From: Taklimakanibacter lacteus
Lineage (GTDB): Bacteria; Pseudomonadota; Alphaproteobacteria; Rhizobiales; Aestuariivirgaceae
Direction: 5' to 3'
NCBI GenBank assembly: GCA_003576695.1
Contig: QOZQ01000002.1
Coordinates: forward strand, 1 to 64,000
DNA: 64,000 bases
The position numbers and the translations under genes are program-made. How positions within the stretch are numbered: the first letter of the stretch is position 1; every line of letters starts with the position of its first letter. Of the stretch, positions 55,411 through 64,000 are shown piece by piece. Under the pieces are notes generated by a model, which did not search any database, was not told the origin of the DNA, and saw only the letters and a list, made by a program, of their open reading frames with translations.

Positions 55411-55593
55411 TGCATTCTCCATAGACAGTGTGTATGTGACGCCGCTCTTGCTAGGAACAACGCGCCCATCGGGCCAGCTCATCGCGGCCGTTTCTCTCGC
55501 GGATGTTATCTAGTGAAGCTGGCGGCGGGATTGAATGACCGCGCCGCCGGAAGAGTTGATCGATCCGCCGGGGGCAGAAATGGGTGTTGCGCG

Positions 55594-56550
55594 TTGAAAG
55601 ACACGCTTTCCGAGATTCTGCGCGGGCTTAGGCTGAAAGGCGGCATCTTTCTCGATGCCCGCTTCACCGCGCCCTGGTGTGTGATTTCTCACATCACGCC
55701 CGAGGACTGCCGCGACCTTCTCAAGGACCCGCATGACTTCGTCTGTCTGCACTATGTCGTTTCCGGCAGGGTTTATGTCGGTGTCGGCGATGGCGAGCGC
55801 ATGGAAGTGAATGAAGGCGAGCTCGTGCTCGTGCCGCGCAACGACGCGCATGTGATGTCGAGTGACACGGGTGGCCGCCCGATCAATCACCGTCAGCTCG
55901 TCGAGACATCGCCGGAGGGCGGCCTGGCGCGCATCGTCTATGGCGGCGAAGGTCCGCTCACTCATCTCATCTGTGGCTTTCTTGCCACTGAGGATCGCCA
56001 TAATTCTTTGCTGGCCTCGCTGCCGCGGCTGCTCAAAGTGAATATCACCGAAGGCGTGTCGCGCGACTGGGTCGAATCTTCCGTGCGCTTCGTCGCCCAG
56101 GAGCTGGGCAGAAGCGAGGAGGCCTCCACATCACCGGCCGTGGGACGCCTCTCGGAGCTGCTCTTCGCCGAAGCCGTGCGCTCCTATGCGGCGGGCCTGC
56201 CTGAGGAAGAGAAGGGTTGGCTCAAGGGGCTCGATGACCAGTATGTCGGACGCGCTTTGGCGGCATTGCATGACCGCCTGTGCGAGGACTGGACCGTCGA
56301 GGCGCTGGCCGATGAAGCCGGCCTGTCACGCTCGGCCTTTGTCGAGCGCTTCACCGAGGCCATGGGCCTGCCGCCGATGAAATACATCACGCTGTCGCGC
56401 CTGCAGCAGTCCAAGCAATTGCTGCTCGACGGCCGCCTGGCCGTGGCGCAAGTGGCGGCGAAGGTCGGCTATGAGGCCGAGGAAGCCTTCGCCCGCGCCT
56501 TCAAGCGTGAATTCGGCCTGCCCCCGGCCAGGTGGCGCGACCTGCAGTAG
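55594..56550 (+). CDS. AraC-family transcriptional regulator (cupin_6 type)
   Basis: A regulator of about 318 aa from the TTG at 55594 (LKDTLSEILRGLRLKGGIFL), which matches how the family usually begins; the GTG at 55513 gives 345 aa. No strong RBS supports either. The cupin domain includes APWCVISHITPEDC and GELVLVPRNDAH; the C-terminal HTH has WTVEALADEAGLSRSAFVER and VAAKVGYEAEEAFARAFKRE. It precedes the FAD monooxygenase by 85 bp on the same strand and probably regulates it. Confidence 0.85.
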   Translation: MKDTLSEILRGLRLKGGIFLDARFTAPWCVISHITPEDCRDLLKDPHDFVCLHYVVSGRVYVGVGDGERMEVNEGELVLVPRNDAHVMSSDTGGRPINHRQLVETSPEGGLARIVYGGEGPLTHLICGFLATEDRHNSLLASLPRLLKVNITEGVSRDWVESSVRFVAQELGRSEEASTSPAVGRLSELLFAEAVRSYAAGLPEEEKGWLKGLDDQYVGRALAALHDRLCEDWTVEALADEAGLSRSAFVERFTEAMGLPPMKYITLSRLQQSKQLLLDGRLAVAQVAAKVGYEAEEAFARAFKREFGLPPARWRDLQ

Positions 56551-56635
56551 GCCCATCCGTTCTGTGATCGCCTCGCTTGAACCTCGCCAGTGAAGCCTGG
56601 CCACGTTATCGTGGCCTGCTCGCAGGAGAGGCGCA

Positions 56636-58177
56636 ATGACCACCGCCAACACCCAAGTCCTCATTGTCGGCGCCGGTCCCACCGGCCTGACGCTCGCTCT
56701 GTGGCTGACGCGCCTCGGCGTCGATATCCGCATCATCGACAAGGCCGCAGGTCCGGGCGAGACCTCGCGCGCGCTCGCCGTCCAGGCGCGCACGCTCGAA
56801 TTCCACCGCCAGCTCGGCATCGTCGAGGATGTGCTTGGCGCAGGCGTCAGGCTCAGGCGGCTCACCATGCGTGTGCCGCCGCATGGCGTTGCGGCCACGC
56901 TCGAGCTCGGCAATTTCGGTGAGGGCGTGACGCGCTATTCCTACGCCTTCGCCTTGCCGCAGGATATACATGAACGTGTGCTCGTGGAGCACCTGCAGAA
57001 AGCCGGCGTCACCGTCGAGCGCCGGACCGAGCTCGTCGATTTCGCCGATGACGGCAGTGCTGTCACCGCGAATGTGCAAGGTGCGAAAGGCGCCGCTGTC
57101 ATCCGCGCCGACTACATCGTCGGCTGCGACGGCGCCCACAGCACGATGCGCCATGGTCTCGCGCTCGGCTTCCCGGGCGGTGCCTACGATCAGTCCTTCT
57201 ATGTCGCCGATGTCGCGGGAAAAGGCCCGGTCACCGAAGAAGGCCTCGACATCGTGCTGGGCGCCTACGGCTTCGCCCTTGTCATGCCGGTGCGCCAGCG
57301 TGGCTCCCTGCGCCTCATCGGCATCGTGCCGGAGCGCTTCGAGAAGCAGGAGCATATCACCTTCGAGATGATCCGCGCCGATGTCGAGCGCGAGAGCGGC
57401 ATCGAGGTGAAGGCGCTGAACTGGTTCTCCACCTACCGCGTGCATCACCGTGTCGCCGATCGCTTCCGTGTCGGCCGCGCGTACCTCGCCGGCGATGCCG
57501 GCCATATTCACAGTCCGGCCGGTGGCCAGGGCATGAATACCGGCATCGGCGATGCGGTCAATCTCGCCTGGAAGCTCGCGGATGTCCTGAGGGGCAGGGC
57601 GAATCCCGGATTGCTCGACAGCTATGAGTCGGAACGCCTGGCTTTCGCCCATTCGCTCATCAGGGGCACCGACCAGGCCTTCCGCCTGGTGAGCGGCAGG
57701 TCGCTTCTGTCGAGGATCTGGCGACGCTTTGTCATGCCGCATGTCGCGGCGCGCATCTTGAAGACAAGGCGTGGCTCGCAGTTCTTCTTCGGGCTGATCT
57801 CCCAGACCCGGATTGATTATCGCGCCAGCGCCATCAGCGCAGGCTCGGCCGGCGAGGTCGCGGGTGGCGATCGCCTGCCCTGGGTCGATTTCGGCGGCGA
57901 CGACAATTTCGCGCCACTGAACGAGCTCGACTGGCAGGTCCATGTCTATGGCGAGGCCGATCCTCTGTTCCGCCAGGCGATCGGCGCGCCGGGAATCGCT
58001 CTCCACCGCTTCGACTGGAATGAAGCGGTGGGCAAGGCCGGGCTCATGCGCAATGCCGCCTATCTGCTGCGGCCCGACGGCCATGTGGCGCTGGCATCCG
58101 AGACGCAGGATGCGGCTCGCTTCGAGGAATACATCGCCGCTCTCGGCCTCAAGCCACAGGCTGCCTCGCCTTCTTAG
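56636..58177 (+). CDS. FAD-dependent monooxygenase (class A, PHBH-like)
   Basis: A 513-aa flavoprotein hydroxylase. The FAD Rossmann motif [19 protein letters not shown] is at residues 8-26, the DG motif VGCDGAHST near 163, and the second FAD motif [19 protein letters not shown] near 283, followed by [12 protein letters not shown]. These enzymes hydroxylate aromatic or polyketide substrates with NAD(P)H and oxygen. Its stop overlaps the convergent transporter stop (shared TTAG). Confidence 0.89.
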   Translation: MTTANTQVLIVGAGPTGLTLALWLTRLGVDIRIIDKAAGPGETSRALAVQARTLEFHRQLGIVEDVLGAGVRLRRLTMRVPPHGVAATLELGNFGEGVTRYSYAFALPQDIHERVLVEHLQKAGVTVERRTELVDFADDGSAVTANVQGAKGAAVIRADYIVGCDGAHSTMRHGLALGFPGGAYDQSFYVADVAGKGPVTEEGLDIVLGAYGFALVMPVRQRGSLRLIGIVPERFEKQEHITFEMIRADVERESGIEVKALNWFSTYRVHHRVADRFRVGRAYLAGDAGHIHSPAGGQGMNTGIGDAVNLAWKLADVLRGRANPGLLDSYESERLAFAHSLIRGTDQAFRLVSGRSLLSRIWRRFVMPHVAARILKTRRGSQFFFGLISQTRIDYRASAISAGSAGEVAGGDRLPWVDFGGDDNFAPLNELDWQVHVYGEADPLFRQAIGAPGIALHRFDWNEAVGKAGLMRNAAYLLRPDGHVALASETQDAARFEEYIAALGLKPQAASPS

Positions 58178-59418
58178 GTCGGTTGCCGAACGGGCTCATG
58201 CTCGATGGGCGCCAGCTCTTCGCCGCCGATCGCCGCCTCGAAGGCCCTGAGGCGCTTGTAGATCGACTGCAGCTCGACGATCGCCGTCCAGGAATTGACC
58301 AGATACTGGAAGGACGAGCTCACCTGGGTGAACGCGTTCTGGATCTGGTTCATCAGCCCGAGCGTGATCTTGCCGGCGACGACGGAAGGAATCAGCAGGA
58401 AGAAGCCGAAGATATTGTCGACCTGCAGATAGAGAATCCGTCCGACATTGAAATAGGTGTAATGCAGATAGAGGCGGAAATAATTCTTGCGCACCGCCTC
58501 GAACAGGTCGGCCAGGGTCGGTGGCTGGGCGCGCTCGGCATGGTCCTCGCCGAAGACGAGCTCCTTGCGATAGGCGGCCTCGACGCGCTGGTTGCGGAAG
58601 TTGAGGCCGGGCAGCTTGATACCCAGCATGGCGAGGAAGCCGGTGCCGAAGGCGGCCCATACGATCGCCGCGACGACCAGCGCATGCGGGATGGTCCCGA
58701 CGAAGGGCAGTTCCGTGACGTTGTTCGAATAGCGCATGAGCGCCGGGAGGAAGGCGATGAGCGTCATGACGCTGCCGATGAGGCTCACCCCCAGATCCTC
58801 CATCGTCGTCGAGAAGCGCATCGTGTCTTCCTGGACACGCTGTGCGGCGCCCTCGATGTGCCGCAGCCTCTGCCAGTTGGCGACATAATAGTCGTTCATC
58901 GCGGTGCGCCAGCGGAAGATATAGTGGCTGATGAAGAAGCGGGTGAGAACCCCGATCGCTACCGCAACGAGCGCAAGGCCGAGGAATCCGCCCAGCTCCT
59001 GATAGAACTGCGGGGCGGTGACCGGGGCGCTCCTGGCGACCGCCGTCTGGATCAGGTCATAGAACGGGCCGTACCAGTTGTTGATGGCGACATCCACCTC
59101 GACGTCGAAATAGGTGATGAAGATGATGAGCGCCGAGCCCAGGATCGACCAGCGGGCCCAGGGATGCGGCGCATGGACCGTCCAGAAGCCGGCGAACAGC
59201 GCCACCGTGGTCGCATAATAGATATAGAACCAGATGAATTGCCGCGAGACGAAGACGCTGATGCTCGCACCATCCACGATCTCGCGGCTCGCGGGCAGGA
59301 TGCCGAATGCAGTGCCGATATCATTGCCGAACCGGTACCAGAAGGCGATGGCGAGCAAGGTCCAGACGATCGCCGACCAGAAGAACAGCTTGGGCCGCGG
59401 GAAGAAGGAGACGAACAT
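58174..59418 (-). CDS. sbmA: SbmA/BacA-family peptide transporter
   Basis: A 414-aa inner-membrane protein of the SbmA/BacA family, which imports peptides and in rhizobia is needed for symbiosis. The N-terminal [20 protein letters not shown], then [54 protein letters not shown] and the C-terminal [20 protein letters not shown] are typical. It has no ATPase domain, consistent with proton-driven uptake. It follows the sugar ABC ATPase on the same strand with an 80-bp gap; whether they share a transcript is unclear. Confidence 0.9.
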   Translation of the reverse strand: MFVSFFPRPKLFFWSAIVWTLLAIAFWYRFGNDIGTAFGILPASREIVDGASISVFVSRQFIWFYIYYATTVALFAGFWTVHAPHPWARWSILGSALIIFITYFDVEVDVAINNWYGPFYDLIQTAVARSAPVTAPQFYQELGGFLGLALVAVAIGVLTRFFISHYIFRWRTAMNDYYVANWQRLRHIEGAAQRVQEDTMRFSTTMEDLGVSLIGSVMTLIAFLPALMRYSNNVTELPFVGTIPHALVVAAIVWAAFGTGFLAMLGIKLPGLNFRNQRVEAAYRKELVFGEDHAERAQPPTLADLFEAVRKNYFRLYLHYTYFNVGRILYLQVDNIFGFFLLIPSVVAGKITLGLMNQIQNAFTQVSSSFQYLVNSWTAIVELQSIYKRLRAFEAAIGGEELAPIEHEPVRQPT

Positions 59419-59498
59419 GGGAGATCCTTTCGGATCTCGAATAAATGTTGGCTGCGGCGGCGAAACAAGGGCCGCGCGGATTACATTATATTAAGATA

Positions 59499-60554
59499 TC
59501 AGGACTGGCGGATCCTCGCACCCGTATCGGTATCGAACAGAAAGACGGCAGTGTCGGTGAAGTCGATGCCGATCGGCTCATCCATTTGATAATGCGCGGT
59601 CTTGTCGGCTTTCACCGTGACCGTGCGGTCGCCGACCTGGCATGAGATCAGCGTATGGTCGCCGATGAGCTCCAGCGCATAGACGCGCGCCTTGATCCTG
59701 CCCTTGCCGGGCGCCGTCACCCGGCAGTCTTCGGGTCTGAGGCCCGCCGTCACCTTGTCCTTGCTCTGCTGGAGGGCGGTTGAGAACGTGCCTTCCGGCC
59801 ATGTGAAATTGCCCTTGTCGAGGGCACCTTCGAGGAAATTCATCGGCGGCGAGCCGATGAAGCCGGCGACGAACAGGTTGGCCGGATCGTCATAGATGCG
59901 CCGGGGCTCGGCGATCTGCTGCACCACGCCCTTGTTCATGATGGCGACGCGATGCGCCAGCGTCATCGCCTCCACCTGGTCGTGGGTGACATAGATGGTG
60001 GTGACGCCGAGTTCGGCCTGCAGGCGTTTCAGCTCGGAGCGCATGGCGCCGCGCAGTTTGGCGTCGAGATTGGACAGCGGCTCGTCCATGAGGAATACCG
60101 AGGGCCGCCGCACCATGGCGCGCGCCAGCGCCACGCGCTGGCGCTGGCCGCCCGAAAGCTGGCGCGGATAGCGGTCGAGATATTCCTCCAGATGCACCTT
60201 GGTGGCGGCGCCGCGCACTGCCGCATCGCGCTCGCCTTGCGGGATTTTGCGCATCTTGAGCGGGTAGCCGATATTGTCGGCGACCGTCATATGCGGATAG
60301 AGCGCATAGGACTGGAACACCATCGCCACATCGCGGTATTTCGGCAGCACATTGGTCACGTCGCGCTCGCCGATGAGGATCTTGCCCGATGTCACCGTCT
60401 CGAGCCCCGCGACCATGCGCAATGCCGTCGTCTTGCCGCAGCCCGAGGGCCCGAGCAGCACCAGGAACTCGCCATCGGCAATTTCGAGATCGAGGCCCTT
60501 GACGACCTCGACCGGCCCGAAGGACTTGTAGATTTGCGAAAGCGTGACCTTCAT
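59499..60554 (-). CDS. Sugar ABC transporter ATPase (UgpC/MalK type)
   Basis: A 351-aa ATPase with Walker A LLGPSGCGKTTALRM near residue 36, Q-loop VFQSYALYPHM, signature LSGGQRQRVALARAM, Walker B VFLMDEPLSNLDAKL, H-loop YVTHDQ and a C-terminal TOBE/OB regulatory domain (about 240-351). It powers the two upstream-encoded CUT1 permeases; its start lies 4 bp after the permease stop. Confidence 0.92.
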   Translation of the reverse strand: MKVTLSQIYKSFGPVEVVKGLDLEIADGEFLVLLGPSGCGKTTALRMVAGLETVTSGKILIGERDVTNVLPKYRDVAMVFQSYALYPHMTVADNIGYPLKMRKIPQGERDAAVRGAATKVHLEEYLDRYPRQLSGGQRQRVALARAMVRRPSVFLMDEPLSNLDAKLRGAMRSELKRLQAELGVTTIYVTHDQVEAMTLAHRVAIMNKGVVQQIAEPRRIYDDPANLFVAGFIGSPPMNFLEGALDKGNFTWPEGTFSTALQQSKDKVTAGLRPEDCRVTAPGKGRIKARVYALELIGDHTLISCQVGDRTVTVKADKTAHYQMDEPIGIDFTDTAVFLFDTDTGARIRQS

Positions 60555-60558
60555 GCCC

Positions 60559-61605
60559 TCAGCCTTTCACCGCGCCGACGAGCAGCCCGCGCGCTATGTG
60601 TTTCTGCAGCACGCTGGCGATCACGACCACGGGCGCGATCATCACCACGATGAGCACCGACATGTTCCACCATTGCGGGCCCCGCGTGGTGTTCTGCGCC
60701 GAGACCAGCACCGGCATGGTCTGCGCATTGGCGTTGGAGAGGAAGAGCGCCAGCAGATATTCGTTCCAGGCGAGGATCAGCACCAGCAGGAAGGTGGCGA
60801 CGAGCCCTGAGCGCACCAGTGGCAGCGCGATGGTGGCGAAGACGCGCAGTTTCGAGGCGCCGTCGATCTCGGCACTTTCCTCGAGATCCTTCGGTATGGC
60901 GGCGAAGAAATCGCGCGTCAGCCACACGACGATGGGCAGGTTGACGGCGGTGTAGGTGGCGATCAGCGCCACTTGCGTATCGAGCAGGCGCAATTGCTGG
61001 AACATCACATAGATGGGCAGCACCGCCACGATCGGCGGCATGATGCGGTTGGAGATGATCCAGAATTCGATGTCGCTGTTGCCGACCGCGGCCTGCGTGC
61101 GGCTGACGAAAGTGAAGAGCGCGATGACGAAGAGCGCAATCGCGACAATCGAGGCGACCGGCCATGTCACGCCGAGGCCCGCCACCGCGACGATCACCGC
61201 GACGAGGAGGAGAATGAAGGTCGCGACCGCGGCGAGCCTGACGTTGAAGCGGATGCGCACCAGCGCATAGGCCGCGAGCGCGCCGATCAGCAGCGCCAGG
61301 ATGGTGCTGCAGACGGCGACGATCACCGAATTGAGATAGGGCCCGAGCGTATAGTTCTGCAGCAGCATGAAATCCCAGGCGGCGAGCGAGGGCTGGAAAT
61401 CGACGAAGGGGATATAGAACGGCCCGTTATCGACCTCTCCCGCCCCCTTGAAGGAGGTGATCAGCACCCAATAGAGCGGCACCAGCACGACCAGCGCCCA
61501 CAAAAAGAGCAGCGCATAGGTGATGACGAAAGCGGCCGGCGACTGCCTGTCGATGGCGGAAGGCTCGAACAGCCTTTGGCCGAGGGTTCTTTTGGAGGCG
61601 CTCAT
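60559..61605 (-). CDS. Sugar ABC transporter permease (MalG type) with extra helices
   Basis: A 348-aa CUT1 permease. The EAA loop reads DLEESAEIDGASKLRVF near residue 243, and SNRIMPPIVAVLPIY and LAWNEYLLALFLSN are typical. Between YALVRIRF and FWIISNRIMPP there is an insertion of about 60 residues with two additional hydrophobic segments (ATFILLLVAVIVAVAGLG, IVAIALFVIALFTFV), making it longer than the usual 270-300 aa. Overlaps the other permease by four bases. Confidence 0.89.
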   Translation of the reverse strand: MSASKRTLGQRLFEPSAIDRQSPAAFVITYALLFLWALVVLVPLYWVLITSFKGAGEVDNGPFYIPFVDFQPSLAAWDFMLLQNYTLGPYLNSVIVAVCSTILALLIGALAAYALVRIRFNVRLAAVATFILLLVAVIVAVAGLGVTWPVASIVAIALFVIALFTFVSRTQAAVGNSDIEFWIISNRIMPPIVAVLPIYVMFQQLRLLDTQVALIATYTAVNLPIVVWLTRDFFAAIPKDLEESAEIDGASKLRVFATIALPLVRSGLVATFLLVLILAWNEYLLALFLSNANAQTMPVLVSAQNTTRGPQWWNMSVLIVVMIAPVVVIASVLQKHIARGLLVGAVKG

Positions 61606-62741
61606 GTTTCATGCCTCCGCGCTGGCTGCACCACGAAATTGAAGAAGGACACGCAGACCACGGTCGAGATGAAGAGCAGGAGATAGCCGACCGCCGCCGA
61701 GCCGCCGAGATCCTGGGTACGCCAGGCGATGAAGGAATGGAGCGTCATCGATTCCGTGGCGAGACCGGGCCCGCCACCGGTCAGCACATTCGGCAGGTCG
61801 ATGATCTTGAAGGCCTCGATGAGGCGGATCAGCACGATGGTCGCGGCTACGGGCGCGATGGCGGGCCAGGTGATATCGCGGAAGATCTGGAAGCCATTGG
61901 CGCCGTCAAGCGTCGCCGCTTCCACCTGGTCGCGCGGCTGGTTCTCGACCGCGGCGAGCAGCACGATGAACATGAAGGGCGTCCATTGCCAGGTGTCGCC
62001 GACCAGCACCATCAGCCGGGCCGACCAGGCTTCCGTCGCCCAGGACCATTCCTGGATGCCGATCGCCTGCACCAGCGGCGCGAAGGGGCCCTTCTGCATG
62101 TCGGCCAGCATGCGGAACGTGTAGGCGATGCCGACCGGCGTCACCATCAGCGGGATGAAGAAGAGCACGCGGAAGAAATTGCGCCCGCGGATCGGCCGGC
62201 CGCACAGCAAAGCGAGGCCGAGGCCCAGCGCGAACTGGGTGGCGACACCGATCACGACATAGAGCAGCGTGTTGACGATGGTGCCCGGCACGCCGCCCAT
62301 CGCGGTGGTGGCGATGGCGGTGAGGACCAGGCCCATGGTCACGCCGGCGGAGAGAAGCCGTCCGAGCGCGCCGACGATGGAGACCCGCCCGCTGCGGAAA
62401 TAACGGGAGAGAAGATAAAGCAGGAGGGCCGCGGTGATGAGGATGAGCAGCCATTGCATGGCGCCGAGCGCCCCGAAATTGCCGAGCAGGTGATATTGCT
62501 GCGATCCGGTCAGCAATTTCCTGAAATTGGTCAGGCCGATGAATTTGAGGGTGAAGCCGCCGGGCGCCAGGGCGAAGCGCGACAGCGCCAGATAGGCCGA
62601 GATGATGAGCGGGAAGACCGCGAAAGCGAGGATCACCAGCACTGCCGGCAGCACCATGATCGGCCCGCAATGGCGATCGAGCCATTCGGCCCAGCCGCGC
62701 GTGCCCCGGATGTCCGGCGAGTATTCAGCGGAAGCGGTCAA
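61602..62741 (-). CDS. Sugar ABC transporter permease (MalF type) with extra helices
   Basis: A 379-aa CUT1 permease. Typical parts are MVLPAVLVILAFAVFPLI, the LTNFRKLL loop, FFIPLMVTPVGIAYTFRML and the EAA loop QVEAATLDGANGFQIF near 285. About 70 residues with two extra hydrophobic segments (MQWLLILITAALLLYLLS, AGVTMGLVLTAIATTAMG) are inserted before the NTLLYVVIGVATQFALGL segment, mirroring the insertion in its partner. Separated from its binding protein by repeats at 62765-62994. Confidence 0.89.
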   Translation of the reverse strand: MTASAEYSPDIRGTRGWAEWLDRHCGPIMVLPAVLVILAFAVFPLIISAYLALSRFALAPGGFTLKFIGLTNFRKLLTGSQQYHLLGNFGALGAMQWLLILITAALLLYLLSRYFRSGRVSIVGALGRLLSAGVTMGLVLTAIATTAMGGVPGTIVNTLLYVVIGVATQFALGLGLALLCGRPIRGRNFFRVLFFIPLMVTPVGIAYTFRMLADMQKGPFAPLVQAIGIQEWSWATEAWSARLMVLVGDTWQWTPFMFIVLLAAVENQPRDQVEAATLDGANGFQIFRDITWPAIAPVAATIVLIRLIEAFKIIDLPNVLTGGGPGLATESMTLHSFIAWRTQDLGGSAAVGYLLLFISTVVCVSFFNFVVQPARRHET

Positions 62742-62764
62742 AGGCTCTTCCCAAATCCTTCATT

Positions 62765-62994
62765 CCGTCACCTGGCGAAAGTGACGGATAATCTCAATCC
62801 GTCATCCCGGCGAAAGTGACGGATAATTTTAATCCGTCATCCCGGCGAAAGCCGGGACCCCCTGACTGGAATCAACCGGGCGGTGCTGCTTTGGTGGCGC
62901 GTTCCGCCCTTATCCCGCCAATAGGTTGGTGAAGCACGACCAGCACCGCCCAGATTGACCTTATTCAATGGGTCCCGGCTTTCGCCGGGATGAC
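62765..62994. repeat. Cluster of GTCATCCCGG-family palindromes
   Basis: Two short units (around 62765-62788 and 62799-62825: TCCGTCA...GCGAAAGTGACGGA) are followed by a full element (about 62832-62994) starting CGTCATCCCGGCGAAAGCCGG and ending CCGGCTTTCGCCGGGATGACG. They fill the 302-bp gap between the binding-protein stop and the first permease start. Confidence 0.85.
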
Positions 62995-63043
62995 GTTGGT
63001 TTGCATTGTTGTCCTCTCTCCGGGAGAGGATATAGGGTTCACC

Positions 63044-64000
63044 CTACTTCGCGCCGATGGTGGCCTTGTAGAACTGAAGCTGCTCGTCCTTGCCGATCTC
63101 GTCATTGAGCTCGTTCCAGCCATCCGTGACCGCCTTGACCGTCGCTTCCTTGTCGATCTCGCCGGCGAGGAAGCGCGATACCGCTTCGTCGAGCACCACC
63201 TGCTGATATTTCTGGTTCTGCGGGATGCGCAGGTCGAGGATCATGTTCGGGCTGCTCATGCTTTGGTTGATGGCGCCGAGATAGACCTTGGCCTCGTCCT
63301 CGCTCATGCCGGCATTCTTCCACAGATCGCTGTAGCTCAATTGCGAGAGGCGATAGGGGTTGAAGCCGGTGCCGCCGATCGTCACGTCGGAATTCGACTG
63401 CGCCGGCTGCGTCATAAAGGAGAAATAGGCATAGGCCGCGTCCTTGACCTTGTCCTGGGCCTTGGCATTGATGCCGCCGCCCCAGCCGCCGAAGGCCGCG
63501 AAGGGCGCGTGATTGACGCCATCGATGGCATGCGGGCAGGTCTCGGCCGTGCAGGCTTCGAGCTTGCCCGAATCCCAGTTCAGCACTTCCTTCGAGCCCG
63601 GCATGATCGCGGCACCCCATTTGCCCATCACCTTGGACTGCTTGGGATCGATCGAGATCGTGCCGACATCGCCCCAGTCGAGATTGAGGGCGCAGCGTCC
63701 CGAGGCGAAGAGCGGACGGGTGTCGCTGACATCGAGATTGAGCTCGTCCGGCGGTCCGTATTTGGTCGACTCCTGCAGGAAGTCGAGCGACTTGCGGAAC
63801 GCCTCGTTGTCGACCAGGGGCGTCATGTCCTTGGTGTTGAAGAACGTGCCCTGGCTGGTGCCCTTGGACTGCGTCATCGAGCCGACCACGTCCGTCACGA
63901 ACCAGTAGCTCTGCGCATTGCGCTTTTTGGCGATGCAGGAGCCGAAATCGGGCGTGCCGTCGCCATTCATGTCCTTGCCATGGGTGGCCTTGGCGACTTC
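63044..64000 (-). CDS. Sugar ABC transporter substrate-binding protein, 5' end outside window
   Basis: At least 318 codons are open from the right edge to the stop at 63044, lacking signal peptide and N-lobe start. The visible part shows a family 1 extracellular solute-binding fold: FASGRCALNLDWGDVGTISI, the WGAAIMPGSKEVLNWDSG segment, NHAPFAAFGGWGGGIN, AYFSFMTQPAQS and FNPYRLSQLSYSDLWKN. It serves the CUT1 importer encoded downstream (61602-62741, 60559-61605, 59499-60554). Ligand unknown; sugar or polyol likely. Confidence 0.87.
   Translation of the reverse strand, partial: EVAKATHGKDMNGDGTPDFGSCIAKKRNAQSYWFVTDVVGSMTQSKGTSQGTFFNTKDMTPLVDNEAFRKSLDFLQESTKYGPPDELNLDVSDTRPLFASGRCALNLDWGDVGTISIDPKQSKVMGKWGAAIMPGSKEVLNWDSGKLEACTAETCPHAIDGVNHAPFAAFGGWGGGINAKAQDKVKDAAYAYFSFMTQPAQSNSDVTIGGTGFNPYRLSQLSYSDLWKNAGMSEDEAKVYLGAINQSMSSPNMILDLRIPQNQKYQQVVLDEAVSRFLAGEIDKEATVKAVTDGWNELNDEIGKDEQLQFYKATIGAK

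Noticed and set aside
62765-62994. Possible CRISPR array from repeated GTCATCCCGG units
   Set aside because: Units are unevenly spaced palindromes with shared rather than unique internal sequence, and no cas gene is present.

Overview
The window is high-GC, densely coded DNA. It most likely comes from a soil- or plant-associated alphaproteobacterium of the Hyphomicrobiales (Rhizobiales) type. Supporting this are a CP4-like class II aroA next to cmk, an FYDLN acid-domain protein beside tRNA-Ala, a SbmA/BacA-type transporter, a Caulobacter-like xylose dehydrogenase and xylonate dehydratase, many sugar ABC transporters, and at least five families of interspersed palindromic repeats. This placement is an inference from protein resemblance and gene content; no rRNA or other formal marker lies in the window.

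Layout. 1-4.2 kb: DinB-like fragment, then an oxidative pentose module (SDR aldose dehydrogenase, aldose 1-epimerase, IlvD/Edd-type aldonate dehydratase). 4.5-7.6 kb: prmB, an AraC regulator with a partly duplicated 3' end, and a secreted metallo-beta-lactamase-fold lactonase-like protein. 7.7-12.4 kb: BMP-family (nucleoside-type) ABC importer. 12.5-19.9 kb: glucokinase, LacI regulator, xylulokinase, xylose isomerase, a sugar isomerase/epimerase and a Gfo/Idh/MocA oxidoreductase. 20.0-25.5 kb: VOC protein, nicotinamidase, FAH-family hydrolase, ketoglutarate-semialdehyde-type dehydrogenase, beta-hydroxyacid dehydrogenase, aminotransferase. 25.7-31.8 kb: EamA transporter, three orphan Tad-pilus-like genes, a Tm-1-like pair, a frameshifted periplasmic gene and an LprI-like gene. 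32.0-37.4 kb: cmk, aroA, FYDLN protein, tRNA-Ala, small exported and membrane proteins, a DeoR fragment and an intact DeoR regulator.

37.4-44.1 kb is the accessory-looking stretch. It has visibly lower GC and holds a 57-codon small ORF overlapping a giant 1698-aa protein that joins a DEDD-type exonuclease-like domain, a RecQ helicase and a UvrD-type helicase. A short IS5-like transposase remnant abuts its 3' end, and a PPP-family phosphatase follows. This is the best candidate for an undescribed system.

44.1-52.7 kb: a MocR-type regulator divergent from an inositol/sugar operon (two Gfo/Idh/MocA oxidoreductases, IolE-like dehydratase, CUT2-type ABC importer) closed by a clear hairpin terminator. 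52.8-64 kb: an O-acetylhomoserine sulfhydrylase-like gene, alpha/beta hydrolase with a DUF1127 partner, AraC regulator plus FAD monooxygenase, SbmA/BacA transporter, and a CUT1-type sugar importer running off the right edge.

Two themes tie the window together. First, pentose use appears double: an isomerase route (xylA, xylB) and most of an oxidative Weimberg/Dahms route (dehydrogenase, dehydratase, semialdehyde dehydrogenase) coexist. Second, palindromic repeats fill most gaps, sit between the binding-protein gene and the membrane genes in all three ABC operons, and have extended the C-termini of several proteins.
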